NCBI RefSeq assembly: GCF_025370775.1
Contig: NZ_JAMXEX010000007.1
Location: forward strand, 62,001-126,000
Reading direction: 5' to 3'
Source: Ancylothrix sp. D3o
GTDB taxonomy: Bacteria; Cyanobacteriota; Cyanobacteriia; Cyanobacteriales; Oscillatoriaceae
DNA length: 64,000 nucleotides
Part shown: positions 17,413 to 27,102 of the stretch, one piece after another
How positions within the stretch are numbered: the first letter of the stretch is position 1
How the letters are laid out: each line of letters opens with the position of its first letter
Made by a program: the position numbers and the translations under genes
The notes under the pieces: model-generated
Database searches by the model: none
Seen by the model: only the letters and a program-made list of their open reading frames with translations
What the model was told of the DNA's origin: nothing

Positions 17413-18417
17413 TTAACTGATAGCTGCTAAACTTTTTTCCGCTGTTTGATCACAATCTAGGACTTTGAGAGCGAAGTTTTCATTTGTCACCGGCATCTCA
17501 AAAGTTGAAAGATCATCGGCCTTTTTGTGCCTTACGGGTTTGCCTTCAACCCTGCGGATGATCTTACCTTTTTCTATTAAAGTGCCGGTGTTAGAAAAGC
17601 AATTTACCTCCTCTAAATCTAGCGTCCCCGCGCGGGTAATTTCTAAGGTTCCCGTATTGAAAAAAAAGCTTTCAATTTTGACATTACCTTGGAGATTCAA
17701 TTGGGAAGTATTATATAAATCAAGCAGATTCATTTCTTCAATGCCGGCGCTAAAAAGTTGGGGTTTGTTGCCGTCAAAACGAAAAATCGGCGTTCCCTCA
17801 ATTTTGCCTCCGGCTCTAATAAAATCGCCTTTAAAACTATAATAGCGAGTGTAATTGCTGTTAAACTTTAGCAAACCGCCTTTCAAAATTGTATTGCCCG
17901 ACACTTCGCCACTATCCCAAATAACTTTACCTCCGGAAATCGTTAAATTTCCCTGAGTAGAAAAACAAGTTTTCAGAGTTCCATTTGCAATCGTCAGATC
18001 GCCGCCGCACAACAAACTTACCTCAAAAATTCCGCCTTGAATCAAGACATTTTCAGCAACTATTAAATCATTCCATCCAGAGAGACAGCCGATGTAATCA
18101 GCCGCAATTATCAAGCCTTTAATTTCGGCATGAATATCAACAACAACATTTTTTACGCAACTGCCATTAAAAATAACAAAATCTGTCGCTTCCGGTACAC
18201 TTTGCCCTGACCAATTGAGAGAATTACTCCATTTCTGATCTCCACCTTTACCATTCCAATAGCGTGTTTTACCGCGTATCTCTCTAAAATTTGGCCCATC
18301 GACCACGGCTGGGACACTATTTTTTCCTGACATATTTTCATTGGACGGTTGAAAGCTGCTTAGCATTTTTCTGTTTCCTTCTGCACTCGTAGCTTTGGAT
18401 AATTTAAACACACCCAT
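17413..18417 (-). CDS. Beta-solenoid-like repeat protein
   Basis: 334 residues. After a polar 50-residue N-terminus the protein reads RYWNGKGGDQKWSNSLNWSG, the W-G...W...NW motif that opens many autotransporter-type beta-helix passengers. Short strands follow with regular ILIQGG, LTIANGTL, LTISGGKV, NTILKGGLL and LDLEEVNCFSNTGTL, typical of a right-handed parallel solenoid. No signal peptide, anchor or C-terminal barrel is seen, which is unusual for this class. Its cellular site is unknown. Convergent with the radical SAM gene. Function not recognised. Confidence 0.65.
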   Translation of the reverse strand: MGVFKLSKATSAEGNRKMLSSFQPSNENMSGKNSVPAVVDGPNFREIRGKTRYWNGKGGDQKWSNSLNWSGQSVPEATDFVIFNGSCVKNVVVDIHAEIKGLIIAADYIGCLSGWNDLIVAENVLIQGGIFEVSLLCGGDLTIANGTLKTCFSTQGNLTISGGKVIWDSGEVSGNTILKGGLLKFNSNYTRYYSFKGDFIRAGGKIEGTPIFRFDGNKPQLFSAGIEEMNLLDLYNTSQLNLQGNVKIESFFFNTGTLEITRAGTLDLEEVNCFSNTGTLIEKGKIIRRVEGKPVRHKKADDLSTFEMPVTNENFALKVLDCDQTAEKSLAAIS

Positions 18418-18589
18418 CTTAAAAGATCAGGACAGGTATCACTTTAAAAGTTAGTTTTTTTTGGCCTTTTTGGTCGAGACTCCAAAAAACTTTTTACATT
18501 TTAAACCTAACTTCTACAATTTCAAAGACAAAGCTATACTGCTTTAAAGTTCCCTTCCTTGTATGATGCCCAAAACGTCAGCAATTTAT

Positions 18590-18664
18590 AGCTCATCATC
18601 GGCTCAGTTTTTCGGCTCAGTTAGTGGCTCATTTAGCGGCTCATTGGATGTCAAAACCTGAGCT
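18590..18664 (+). promoter_or_regulatory. Phased GGCTCA direct-repeat array
   Basis: (A/G)GCTCA at 18590, 18601, 18614, 18626 and 18638 (steps 11, 13, 12, 12), closed by the inverted TGAGCT at 18659-18664. It ends 105 bases before the STAND ATPase start. The regular helical-turn-like phasing suggests a multi-site protein-binding region. The rest of 18418-18769 holds no gene. Confidence 0.6.
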
Positions 18665-18769
18665 ATTCATACTGCACTAACTTGATAAAGTATAAAAAAG
18701 TCATCATTTAGAAGCAACCGGCATAAAAATAAAAAATATAACCTCTTCCCAAGTCGTTCATTACCCGAT

Positions 18770-20011
18770 ATGGCCAACAGTTTAAAAGCAACCGTCCTCG
18801 CCGCCTCCCCAAAAGGGTTACAAATTGTTGACGAAGCCAGAAAAAAGAAAGGCTGGAAAAAAGCAGCCATTGCTTGGTGCCAAGCGGCTCATACCACTGA
18901 GGCGACTTTAAAGCGATTTTGGCGCAGTATTCCTATTCGCCAAGATTCATTTATTGGTATTTGTCAAGCGGTTGGGATTACAGACTGGAAACAAATTGCT
19001 GATAATTTACCCGAAATTGTTGCTCATAGCGATTGGGGAGAAGCACCCGACGTAACGGCATTTTATGGGCGCAATAAAGAACTTTTTGCCCTCAAAGAAT
19101 GGGTGGGGAGAGAAAACTGCCGGTTGGTAGCAATTTTAGGCATGGGAGGTATTGGCAAAACTGCTCTTTCTATCAAAATTGCCCAGCAAGTTCAAAATCG
19201 TTTTGATTATGTTATCTGGCGCAGTTTGCATCAAGCAACTCCTTTAGAAGAATTATTAGCTGATTGGTTAGAATTTTTATCAGAAGGCAACGTTGCTGCC
19301 GGAAACTACGACATCAGCGAAAGCATTTCTCGCCTCATTGAATGCTTGCGGCGGTATCGTTGTTTACTTGTTTTAGATAATATTGAAGCAATTCTGAGCA
19401 GCGGAGATTTTGTCGGACATTATAGAAGCGGTTATAAAGGTTATGGCGAACTTTTTAAACGTATTGGAGAAACTCCTCATCAAAGCTGTTTGATGTTAAC
19501 AAGCCGCGAAAAACTCCGAGAAATTGCTTTGCTGGAAGGCGAAACTCTGCCGGTGCGTTCCTATCAATTGGGAGGTTTAGGTGATGAAGCGCGAGAGATT
19601 TTAAAAGAAAAGCGTTTATCCCAAGAGGAAAAATGGGTAATTTTAATAAACATCTACCGAGGGAATCCTTTTATGTTGAAAATAGTTTCGGCTTTTATTC
19701 AAGAAGTTTTTGATGGCAAAGTAGGGGATTTTTTGAAACTTGGCACAACCCAAGTTACCCGCGACATCAGCGATTTTATTGAAGTCCAGTATGAGCGTAT
19801 ATCGGAATTGGAAAGGCAAATTCTTTTTCAGTTATCTCAGGAAAAAGAGCCGATTTCTTTAAGTGAATTGCAAGAAATGGTTGCTGTTTCGGCGATTGAG
19901 CTAACCAATGCTGTAGCTTCTTTAGTGGGCCGGTCATTGATTGAAAAAAGTGCAGGCCGGTTTACCTTACAGCCGGTGGTTATGGAATATGTTACCAGTT
20001 TAGAGGAATAA
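18770..20011 (+). CDS. STAND/NB-ARC family ATPase with N-terminal HTH-like domain
   Basis: 413 residues. Residues 1-80 (SPKGLQIVDEARKKKGWKKA, then TLKRFWRSIPIRQDSFIGIC) form the small helical HTH-like domain common on cyanobacterial NACHT/NB-ARC proteins. Then FYGRNKELFALKEW and Walker A ILGMGGIGKTAL (near 124), Walker B CLLVLDNIE, a sensor TSREKLREIA and GLGDEAREILKEK / IYRGNPFMLK, as in NB-ARC ATPases. The C-terminal 80 residues are a winged helix (ERQILFQLSQEKEPISLSEL). It has no repeat sensor or effector, so it may act through partners, plausibly the co-directional downstream genes. Relative of the interrupted gene at 4967. Confidence 0.85.
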   Translation: MANSLKATVLAASPKGLQIVDEARKKKGWKKAAIAWCQAAHTTEATLKRFWRSIPIRQDSFIGICQAVGITDWKQIADNLPEIVAHSDWGEAPDVTAFYGRNKELFALKEWVGRENCRLVAILGMGGIGKTALSIKIAQQVQNRFDYVIWRSLHQATPLEELLADWLEFLSEGNVAAGNYDISESISRLIECLRRYRCLLVLDNIEAILSSGDFVGHYRSGYKGYGELFKRIGETPHQSCLMLTSREKLREIALLEGETLPVRSYQLGGLGDEAREILKEKRLSQEEKWVILINIYRGNPFMLKIVSAFIQEVFDGKVGDFLKLGTTQVTRDISDFIEVQYERISELERQILFQLSQEKEPISLSELQEMVAVSAIELTNAVASLVGRSLIEKSAGRFTLQPVVMEYVTSLEE

Positions 20012-20109
20012 GTTTTTTAGCTGATTTTATCGTAATGAAAAATCCCTAAAGTGTTTATTCAAGAATCGAAAATTTGGGCAGCAAAAATCTAAAATTTAAA
20101 ATGACTTAA

Positions 20110-21777
20110 GTGAGTTACTGTATTAATCCCAAATGTACCAATCGGCTGAATTTAGACAATCTGGCAAACTGCCAGACTTGCGGGAATTCCCTGCTTATAA
20201 ATAATCGTTATCGGCTGCTTAAACCCCTGCGAGAATTAGATGAATTTTGCCCTACAGAAATTTTTGAAATAGAGGATCAAAATACCCGCAAAGTTTTAAA
20301 AATACTAAAACGCCCCAAATGGAGCGAAATGTTTCAAAGAGAAGCAAGAGTTTTGCAACAGTTAAAACATCCGGGGATTCCCCAAGTTGAAATTGACGGC
20401 TATTTTACTCTTAAAATTAGCCCAAAAGCAAAAGAATTACATTGCTTGGTGATGGAAAAAATCGAAGGATTAACCTTAGAGCAGTGGGTAGAAAAATATG
20501 GTAAAATACCCCAAAAAATCGCAGTAGATTGGTTGAAACAACTGGTTGAAATTCTCAAAGTTTTACACGAAAAAGACTTATTTCACCGCGATCTTAAACC
20601 TTCAAATTGCATGGTAAAACCCACAGGCCAATTAGTCTTAATAGACTTTGGTAGCGTCAGGGAAATCACCGGCACATACCTGGCAAAAGTAGGAACTGAC
20701 CGCCAAATTACCGGCATTGTTTCCCCTGGCTACACCCCACCCGAACAAGCCACCGGCAAAGCCGTTCCCCAATCAGATTTTTTTGCTTTGGGGCGAACTT
20801 TTGTACATTTACTAACAGAAAAGCACCCGGTAGAATTATCAGAAAATCCCCAGACCGGCAAATTAATGTGGCACGAAGCAGCCCCCCAAGTTTCGGCGGA
20901 ATTTGCTAATTTAATTGACAATTTAATGGCTACAATACCCGCAAAACGTCCTGCCAATGCTCAAGCCATTTTAGAACGTATAGAATTTATTAAAAATAAT
21001 AAAATATCTTTCCTAAAAGCTCAGCGATGGCTGGCAAGAACCGGCCTATTATTTTTGGGATTTGCCGGTATTGCTGGCTTCAGCGACAGCGTAGCCAAAT
21101 ATTATTATAATCGCGGTTTAGAAAACCATATATCTCGGCAAACAGAACAAGCCGAAATTTATTACCGGCAAGCCTTAAAATTTAACCCAAATTATGCAGA
21201 AGTGCATAACGCATTAGGCTTTATTTGTCAAGATCGGCAAGACTTAACTTGTGCCCGTTTTGAATACGAAAAAGCTATTAGCCTCAACCCCAACTTAGCC
21301 ATCGCCCACTTTAATTTAGCCACCACTTGTGAAGAACTTTTAGACAGGGAGTGCGCCCGCCAAGCTTACCAACAAGCAAGTAAAAATGGCTTAATTACTG
21401 CTGATAATAACCTCGCCCGTTTATATCTGCTTTCTGAAGATTATCAAAGTGCCGAAAGACTAATTTTGCAGGCATTAAAGCAAACTAAAGATAACCATAT
21501 TAAATATTCGCTTCTCAAAAATTTAGGCTGGGCAAAACTCGGTCAAAAACGCTACATTGAAGCCCAGGGAACTTTAAAACAAGCAGTGCAACTCAACTCT
21601 CAGCAAGCAGGCGCATATTGCTTATTAGCGCAAGTTTTGGAAGCACAAAACCAACTTCAAACGGCAAAACAGCAATGGGGAAACTGTTTGAGATATGCTT
21701 CAATCTACAATCAAGATGAAGCAGCCTGGATTGACATGGCCAGAGAACGCTTGAACTCGGCAAGAGAGGAAAAATGA
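20110..21777 (+). CDS. Four-Cys Ser/Thr protein kinase with TPR domain
   Basis: 555 residues from a GTG start. An N-terminal zinc-ribbon-like C4/C9/C21/C24 precedes a Hanks-type kinase: catalytic HRDLKPSN (159-166), IDFGSVRE (DFG at 179-181) and the activation loop VSPGYTPPEQ; K64 in VLKILK is the likely ATP-binding lysine. A single membrane segment (LLFLGFAGIAGF, about residue 312) separates the cytosolic kinase from a C-terminal TPR array of about 200 residues (QAEIYYRQALKFNPNYAEVH). The topology puts the TPR outside the cytoplasm. It overlaps the next gene by four bases (ATGA), showing translational coupling. Confidence 0.9.
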   Translation: MSYCINPKCTNRLNLDNLANCQTCGNSLLINNRYRLLKPLRELDEFCPTEIFEIEDQNTRKVLKILKRPKWSEMFQREARVLQQLKHPGIPQVEIDGYFTLKISPKAKELHCLVMEKIEGLTLEQWVEKYGKIPQKIAVDWLKQLVEILKVLHEKDLFHRDLKPSNCMVKPTGQLVLIDFGSVREITGTYLAKVGTDRQITGIVSPGYTPPEQATGKAVPQSDFFALGRTFVHLLTEKHPVELSENPQTGKLMWHEAAPQVSAEFANLIDNLMATIPAKRPANAQAILERIEFIKNNKISFLKAQRWLARTGLLFLGFAGIAGFSDSVAKYYYNRGLENHISRQTEQAEIYYRQALKFNPNYAEVHNALGFICQDRQDLTCARFEYEKAISLNPNLAIAHFNLATTCEELLDRECARQAYQQASKNGLITADNNLARLYLLSEDYQSAERLILQALKQTKDNHIKYSLLKNLGWAKLGQKRYIEAQGTLKQAVQLNSQQAGAYCLLAQVLEAQNQLQTAKQQWGNCLRYASIYNQDEAAWIDMARERLNSAREEK

Positions 21778-22655
21778 AACGCACATTTTCACTGGCAATT
21801 TATCTTAGTTTGATATTATGTACTGTCACCCACAGCAGCCGGCCCAATCCGGTTATAGCACAACCTATAAAACCGGCATTCTCTGCCACTGGAGGCTTAC
21901 AACTCATCGAAGTCAGCGGGGAAGTTTTTCTGCATCGTGTTGGCGAAGAAAGCATCAGACGCCTTAACCTCAACAGCGAAATTTTGCCAGGAGATTTATT
22001 AATTGTGAGAAGAGGTGCTAAAGCAACGATCCGCTGCCCCAACGGGCAAAAATGGCCTTTACCAGAAGGCGTTTCTGGCGCTATTAACGGCTGTCGAATG
22101 GGTTCCACCGGCGATCCCCGCCTTCCAGTACCCCGCACCCTTGTGAGCGAAAATAACCCCTTTATTATCAGCCCCCGACAAACCGCCTTACTCAACGACC
22201 GGCTGGTTTTGCGGTGGAATCCAGTGGCTGGGGTGAAGACTTATACAGTTAAACTGCGTGATAGTGCCGGTCTGAAATGGGAAACTGAAGTGAGCGAAAA
22301 TCAAATTATATATAATGGCTCTCCATTACAGCCCGGAGAAAGATATACTCTAAGTGTGCGAGCAGAGAGCCCCACCACCTCCGAAAACGAATCGACAATT
22401 TTTTGGCTATTGGACGAAAAAACCGACCAAGCTGTGCGAGAAAAAATTGCAGCCGTTGACCGGCAGGCATTACCAAGCGACGCAAAAGCCTTAGCAAAAG
22501 CCAATATTTACAGCAAATACCGACTGTTTGCCGCCGCCATTGAAGTTCTCGAAACCTCAGCAGCCGGTGGAAACTCAACCGCCTCTTTTTCCCAAATGTT
22601 GAGCGCGCTTTATGAACAAGTAGGCTTAAATAGCGGATTTGTTGCTCGCAGATAG
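21774..22655 (+). CDS. FecR-like periplasmic protein
   Basis: 293 residues with a signal peptide (MKRTFSLAIYLSLILCTVTH). The middle has the FecR-type double-psi region (EVSGEVFLHR, GDLLIVRRGAKATIRCPNGQ). A fibronectin-like strand region follows (LVLRWNPVAGVKTYTVKLRD) and then a helical tail. FecR-like proteins often transmit or bind signals in the periplasm. It starts inside the kinase stop codon, so the two are co-expressed; it could face the kinase's exported TPR domain. Ligand unknown. Confidence 0.72.
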   Translation: MKRTFSLAIYLSLILCTVTHSSRPNPVIAQPIKPAFSATGGLQLIEVSGEVFLHRVGEESIRRLNLNSEILPGDLLIVRRGAKATIRCPNGQKWPLPEGVSGAINGCRMGSTGDPRLPVPRTLVSENNPFIISPRQTALLNDRLVLRWNPVAGVKTYTVKLRDSAGLKWETEVSENQIIYNGSPLQPGERYTLSVRAESPTTSENESTIFWLLDEKTDQAVREKIAAVDRQALPSDAKALAKANIYSKYRLFAAAIEVLETSAAGGNSTASFSQMLSALYEQVGLNSGFVARR

Positions 22656-22797
22656 GATTTTTGATATTTAATTTTTGATGGGTGCATATTAGATTTTGGA
22701 TTTTAAATTTGAGATGCGTTAATTCCTTAATTTTGGATTTTAAAAGCCTCTCCCCCATTAGGTTGTAGCGTTTTGCTCTCTCTGTTTTTGCACAGAA

Positions 22798-22815
22798 AAT
22801 GCTATCAATAGCATT
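22798..22815 (+). promoter_or_regulatory. Palindrome upstream of the barrel gene
   Basis: AATGCTAT-CA-ATAGCATT, a perfect 8-bp palindrome ending 24 bases before the ATG at 22840. Upstream, 22690-22745 holds two copies of a TTTTGGATTTTAAA repeat, a common low-complexity intergenic motif. Confidence 0.4.
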
Positions 22816-22839
22816 GAAAGGTCGTTGTAATACCGCTTA

Positions 22840-23916
22840 ATGAAGTCCCAATCTCCCCTCCTCCGCTCACTTTTGACTATCTTTTGGCTGATTTTTTTGA
22901 GTAATTCTCACACTTTAAAAACGGCGGCCACCCCCCTCTCATTTACTAAAAGTGAGAAAAAAAGTCAAATACCGATAACAATTGCTAAAAACAATTATTT
23001 TCAAATCAGCCAAACAACGGCCAACCAACTGCCCTCTATCAAGGCAGAAACATCAGCTATCTTCTTATTTCCAAATTCCCCATTAATTACCGAAAAATTT
23101 AACACAAAAAATAACCATTTATTAAACCCAAACTTCAGCCCCTCAAACCCCCATAACTCCACTCAAAAGCCCCCCCAGACTGAATTAAACGAAAATTATC
23201 AAGCCGATGCCGGTGAACCCCCCAGCCTGCGTTTTGCCCCCCAATCAAAACAAAATTTTGCCCCAAGCATTTCCGTTTCCATGCCCTTTGCAAATGGCTT
23301 TTCTTGGGGGAATGCCGGCATCGGTTTAGGCTTACAATCTCGCACCCGCTATACCAACAGCCCCGACGGAGGTTTAGGCATTGGCATAGGTTTAGGAAAC
23401 CCACAAACCCACCTTGGTTTTGATGTCGTCGCCTCAATTTTAGATTTGTCAGATTTTGGCAGTCGCGGCTCATTAAGCTTTAAAATCCACCGAAATTTCG
23501 ACAATGATTTAGCCATAGCCGTTGGCTTACAAAATGCAATTATTTGGGGTTATACCGATGCCGGCACCAGTGTTTATGGAGTCGTTACAAAAACCTTTCG
23601 CACCTCAGCAAATACCAGTGATTTTTTAAGTTCCATCGTTGTTTCTGCCGGCCTCGGTGGCGGACAATTTCGACCAGAATCCGACATAAATAATAATATA
23701 GAATCAGTCGGCGTTTTTGGTTCCGTTGCCCTGCGCGTAGTTGAACCCCTCAACGCTATTGCCGAATGGACAGGGCAAGATTTAACCTTGGGATTATCTT
23801 ACGTTCCCTTTGCCAACACACCTTTAATCATTACCGGCGGCGTAACCGATCTCACCGGCAATGCAGGAGATGGTAGCCGATACCTTTTAAGACTTGGTTA
23901 TTTATTTACTTTTTAA
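22840..23916 (+). CDS. Predicted outer-membrane beta-barrel protein
   Basis: 358 residues: N-terminal signal (LLRSLLTIFWLIFLSN), a 110-residue Asn/Pro/Lys-rich low-complexity linker, then about 230 residues of Gly-rich alternating strands (GNAGIGLGLQSRTRY, GLGIGIGLGNPQTHLGFDVV) ending YLLRLGYLFTF. The terminal Phe is the usual barrel-assembly signal. Probably an 8-10-strand barrel in the outer membrane. It sits five bases before the CHAT gene and 184 bases after the FecR-like gene. Not recognised as a named family. Confidence 0.68.
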   Translation: MKSQSPLLRSLLTIFWLIFLSNSHTLKTAATPLSFTKSEKKSQIPITIAKNNYFQISQTTANQLPSIKAETSAIFLFPNSPLITEKFNTKNNHLLNPNFSPSNPHNSTQKPPQTELNENYQADAGEPPSLRFAPQSKQNFAPSISVSMPFANGFSWGNAGIGLGLQSRTRYTNSPDGGLGIGIGLGNPQTHLGFDVVASILDLSDFGSRGSLSFKIHRNFDNDLAIAVGLQNAIIWGYTDAGTSVYGVVTKTFRTSANTSDFLSSIVVSAGLGGGQFRPESDINNNIESVGVFGSVALRVVEPLNAIAEWTGQDLTLGLSYVPFANTPLIITGGVTDLTGNAGDGSRYLLRLGYLFTF

Positions 23917-23921
23917 CTTCT

Positions 23922-25517
23922 ATGAATTCCCTCAAAACCTTCTTCAAACTAGCTTTAATTACCTGTTTTATTATCCTGATCATTCATCCTTTATCCGCAA
24001 CCACCCCTCGTTTCCAAGCCCCACCAAAAAATAGCCATATCGAAACTATTTCTCCAATAAGAAATACCTCTTTTTACCCCAAAAAAGTAAAAAATGAGCC
24101 TCCGTCTCCAACCAAAACAGAACTGTTAATTAGCCAAAATGGCAATATGTCTGATGGCACCGGCCCAACCTTAACAGAAAGTGGTATTTTGCCTTCAGAA
24201 CCCGGTCAAAATATCTCCCGTGCAGATTTTGAAACCAGTATTCAAACCGCCGCATCAATTGACGCCGCCTTACAACTTTTTGAGCAATACCAATCAGCCG
24301 AATTTGGGCAATATTTCAATAAACGCTTAATTGGTAAAACCCCAACAATCAGCCAAATTAGGCAAATTTTGTGTCAACTGGGGCGAGTCACCGGCACAAA
24401 GCCGGCCTTAATTTATGTCGGATCTTTCTCCGAAGAATTGCGAATTTTATATGTTGTACCAACACAGACAAATAATTGCAGCCTTAACAAAGAAGAAAAA
24501 GAAAAAGCCGGAGAAAAAATCATTACTTTAACCAATAAAAACCAAATCAAAGAAATTGTAAGCACTTGGCGAGAAGAAATTTCCCTTGCTCCCCTCAGTC
24601 AGAATTACGGTTCCTTAGAATCATCTCAAAAAGTCTATAATTTGATAATTAAGCCCCTAGAAAGTATTTTTCAAAACAACCAAATCGACACCTTAGTATT
24701 TACAATGGATGCCGGTTTGCGGTCAATTCCTTTAGCCGCCTTACATGATGGCAAACAGTTTTTGATCCAAAAATATAGCCTCGCTTTAATTCCCAGTTTT
24801 GGCTTAACGGACACAAGATATATAGATGTCCGAAACTTACCAATTTTAGCAATGGGAGCCTCAGAATTTGAAGATGCCATTTCATTACCCGCCGTGCCGG
24901 TGGAACTGGCAAAAATTTTAACACCCCCCTGGAGAGGAATCGCCTTATTGAATGAAGATTTTACCTTAGAAAAATTAAGAGAAGTTTATCAAAAACAGCG
25001 GTTTCGGATTCTTCATTTAGCCACCCATGGTAAATTTGTCCCAGGCGATGTTAGTCAATCTTTTATTCAGCTTAGAAATGAAAAATTGCGTTTAGATCAA
25101 GTTGGAGAAGTTGCCGAAGAGTTAAAATGGCCGGCACCGCCGCCGGTGGAAATGTTAGTATTAAGCGCTTGTGAAACCGCATTAGGAGATCAACCAGAAT
25201 TAGGATTTGCCGGTTTAGCAGTTCAGGCCGGTGTAAAATCCGCTGTAGCGAGTTTATGGCAAGTTGATGATGTCGCCACCTTAGCATTAATGAGCGAATT
25301 TTATGGGCAATTAAGCAAAACTCCCCTAAAAAGTCAAGCCTTAAGACAAACACAACTCGCCATGCTGCAAGGGAAAGTTCGCATAGAAAATAACCAGTTA
25401 TTCTTATCAGAAGGAAAGCCGGTAAATTTACCCCCCAATGTAGCCGGTACCGAAAAACTCGACTTTTCTCACCCCCATTATTGGGCTGGGTTTACCCTGA
25501 TTGGGAATTGGAATTAA
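23922..25517 (+). CDS. Exported CHAT domain protein
   Basis: 531 residues. N-terminal signal-like helix (LALITCFIILIIHPL), a variable Pro/Asn-rich linker, and a full CHAT caspase-like domain from about residue 210: His369 in HLATHGKF and Cys417 in LSACETALGD form the expected catalytic dyad, followed by GFAGLAVQAGVKSAVASLWQ and HPHYWAGFTLIGNW. CHAT peptidases cleave partners when activated. An export signal is notable, as many CHAT proteins in defence are cytosolic. It follows the barrel gene with five bases between and closes the run, which ends in a strong terminator. Confidence 0.88.
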   Translation: MNSLKTFFKLALITCFIILIIHPLSATTPRFQAPPKNSHIETISPIRNTSFYPKKVKNEPPSPTKTELLISQNGNMSDGTGPTLTESGILPSEPGQNISRADFETSIQTAASIDAALQLFEQYQSAEFGQYFNKRLIGKTPTISQIRQILCQLGRVTGTKPALIYVGSFSEELRILYVVPTQTNNCSLNKEEKEKAGEKIITLTNKNQIKEIVSTWREEISLAPLSQNYGSLESSQKVYNLIIKPLESIFQNNQIDTLVFTMDAGLRSIPLAALHDGKQFLIQKYSLALIPSFGLTDTRYIDVRNLPILAMGASEFEDAISLPAVPVELAKILTPPWRGIALLNEDFTLEKLREVYQKQRFRILHLATHGKFVPGDVSQSFIQLRNEKLRLDQVGEVAEELKWPAPPPVEMLVLSACETALGDQPELGFAGLAVQAGVKSAVASLWQVDDVATLALMSEFYGQLSKTPLKSQALRQTQLAMLQGKVRIENNQLFLSEGKPVNLPPNVAGTEKLDFSHPHYWAGFTLIGNWN

Positions 25518-25553
25518 GTTTTTTATAAAACCATTGATTAGCAAGCCAAAAAC

Positions 25554-25575
25554 AAAACCCCCAGAAGGGGGTTTT
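25554..25575 (+). terminator. Terminator closing the CHAT run
   Basis: AAAACCCCC / GGGGGTTTT, nine pairs, loop AGAA, with AT-rich flanks. It could also serve the convergent pepA. Confidence 0.88.
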
Positions 25576-25629
25576 AATTGTATAGCAGCCGGTTGAAATC
25601 CATCGCCACTAAACCGGCCAATTACAAAA

Positions 25630-27102
25630 CTAAGACATCACCCAATTAACCAAAGTCCGAACCCCATAACCCGTAGCCCCTGGCGGATTATAACCACTCT
25701 CCTTATCAGACCAAACCGGCCCCGCAATATCCAAATGAGCCCAAGTAGTTTTATCCACAAACTGCTTCAAAAACATCGCCGCCGAAATCGAACCACCCGG
25801 ACGCGGGCCCGTATTCTTCATATCAGCAACAACCGACTTCATCCCCTCAAAATACTTTTCCTCCAAAGGCATTTGCCACACCTTTTCACCAGCCACTTCC
25901 GCCGCAGATTTCAACTCACCGGCCAACTTTTCATCAGGGCTCCATAAACCCGAATAATCATCACCCAAAGCAATCACACAAGCACCCGTCAAAGTAGCCA
26001 AATCCACCATCGCATCAAGCCCCAACTTATCAGCAAAAACCAAAGCATCCGCCAAAGTAAGCCGGCCTTCCGCATCCGTATTATTTACCTCAATCGTCTT
26101 CCCATTAGAAGCCGTCAAAATATCACCAGGGTGCATCGCCTTTCCACTAATCATATTTTCCGTCACAGCCGAAATAAAATGAACTTCCACATCCGGCTTC
26201 AACAAACCAATCGCCTTAGCCGCCCCAAGAGTAGCACCGGCACCCCCCATATCCACCTTCATCATCTCCACACCAGAACCAGCCCCCTTAATATTCAAAC
26301 CCCCAGAATCAAAAGTTAAACCCTTACCAATAATCCCCAACTTCCGGCGAGGCTCACCTTCAGGCTTATAAGTCAAATGAATAAACTTCGGAGGCAAATC
26401 AGACGCCAAAGCCACCCCCAAAAACGCCCCCATCCCAAGTTTTTCGCAGTCTTCTTTCTCCAAAATTTCCAACTCTAAACCATGTTCCGCAGCAATAGCC
26501 TGCGCCGTTTCCGCCATCGTAATTGGCGTACAAGCATTCGCCGGCGCCGCCACCAACTGACGAGCCAAAAACACCCCCGCACACACATTGCGGGCACGAC
26601 TAATCGCCGCCTCACTTCCCGCCAGACCCAGCAAATCAACTGACTCCAGCCGTGAACCCTTATCCTCAGATTCAGATTTAAACCGATTATCTTGATACAA
26701 ACTCAGTTCGACACCTTCAACAATAGCCGCCGCCGTCTGGTCAGCAGAATCTTGAAAAACCGGCAAACTCAGCGCCAAAGACTTACTTTTTTCCTTTTTC
26801 GCCAACTTTGCCATAGTAGCCGCCGCCCGCCGCAAAGTCTCCAACTTCAAAGACTCAGGCTTCCCCAGCCCCACCAAAATCACCTTACGGATAGAGCTAC
26901 CCTTGGGAGTCCGCGTCACCGCCGAACTGCCTTCCTTGCCCTTAAATTCTGCATCCGCAATCAAATCGCTAACAGAACCGGCCAACTTTTCATCGAGTTG
27001 GGCCATTGGGCCGGTTAACTCCACAGCATCCTCAAACAAACCAATACCCACAGCATCGCCTGACCAATCCAAGGCGCTGATTTCAGTCGCTCGAAATTCC
27101 AT
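25630..27102 (-). CDS. pepA: Leucyl aminopeptidase (M17)
   Basis: 490 residues. The M17 signature [14 protein letters not shown] is present, with upstream metal ligands in [14 protein letters not shown] and catalytic-region KVDMGGAGA, so it should bind two divalent metals and release N-terminal residues in the cytosol. The start [15 protein letters not shown] at ATG 27102 is preferred over a GTG one codon upstream. Length is normal for the family. The N-terminal domain (about residues 1-165) is variable as usual. No operon partner. Confidence 0.96.
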   Translation of the reverse strand: MEFRATEISALDWSGDAVGIGLFEDAVELTGPMAQLDEKLAGSVSDLIADAEFKGKEGSSAVTRTPKGSSIRKVILVGLGKPESLKLETLRRAAATMAKLAKKEKSKSLALSLPVFQDSADQTAAAIVEGVELSLYQDNRFKSESEDKGSRLESVDLLGLAGSEAAISRARNVCAGVFLARQLVAAPANACTPITMAETAQAIAAEHGLELEILEKEDCEKLGMGAFLGVALASDLPPKFIHLTYKPEGEPRRKLGIIGKGLTFDSGGLNIKGAGSGVEMMKVDMGGAGATLGAAKAIGLLKPDVEVHFISAVTENMISGKAMHPGDILTASNGKTIEVNNTDAEGRLTLADALVFADKLGLDAMVDLATLTGACVIALGDDYSGLWSPDEKLAGELKSAAEVAGEKVWQMPLEEKYFEGMKSVVADMKNTGPRPGGSISAAMFLKQFVDKTTWAHLDIAGPVWSDKESGYNPPGATGYGVRTLVNWVMS

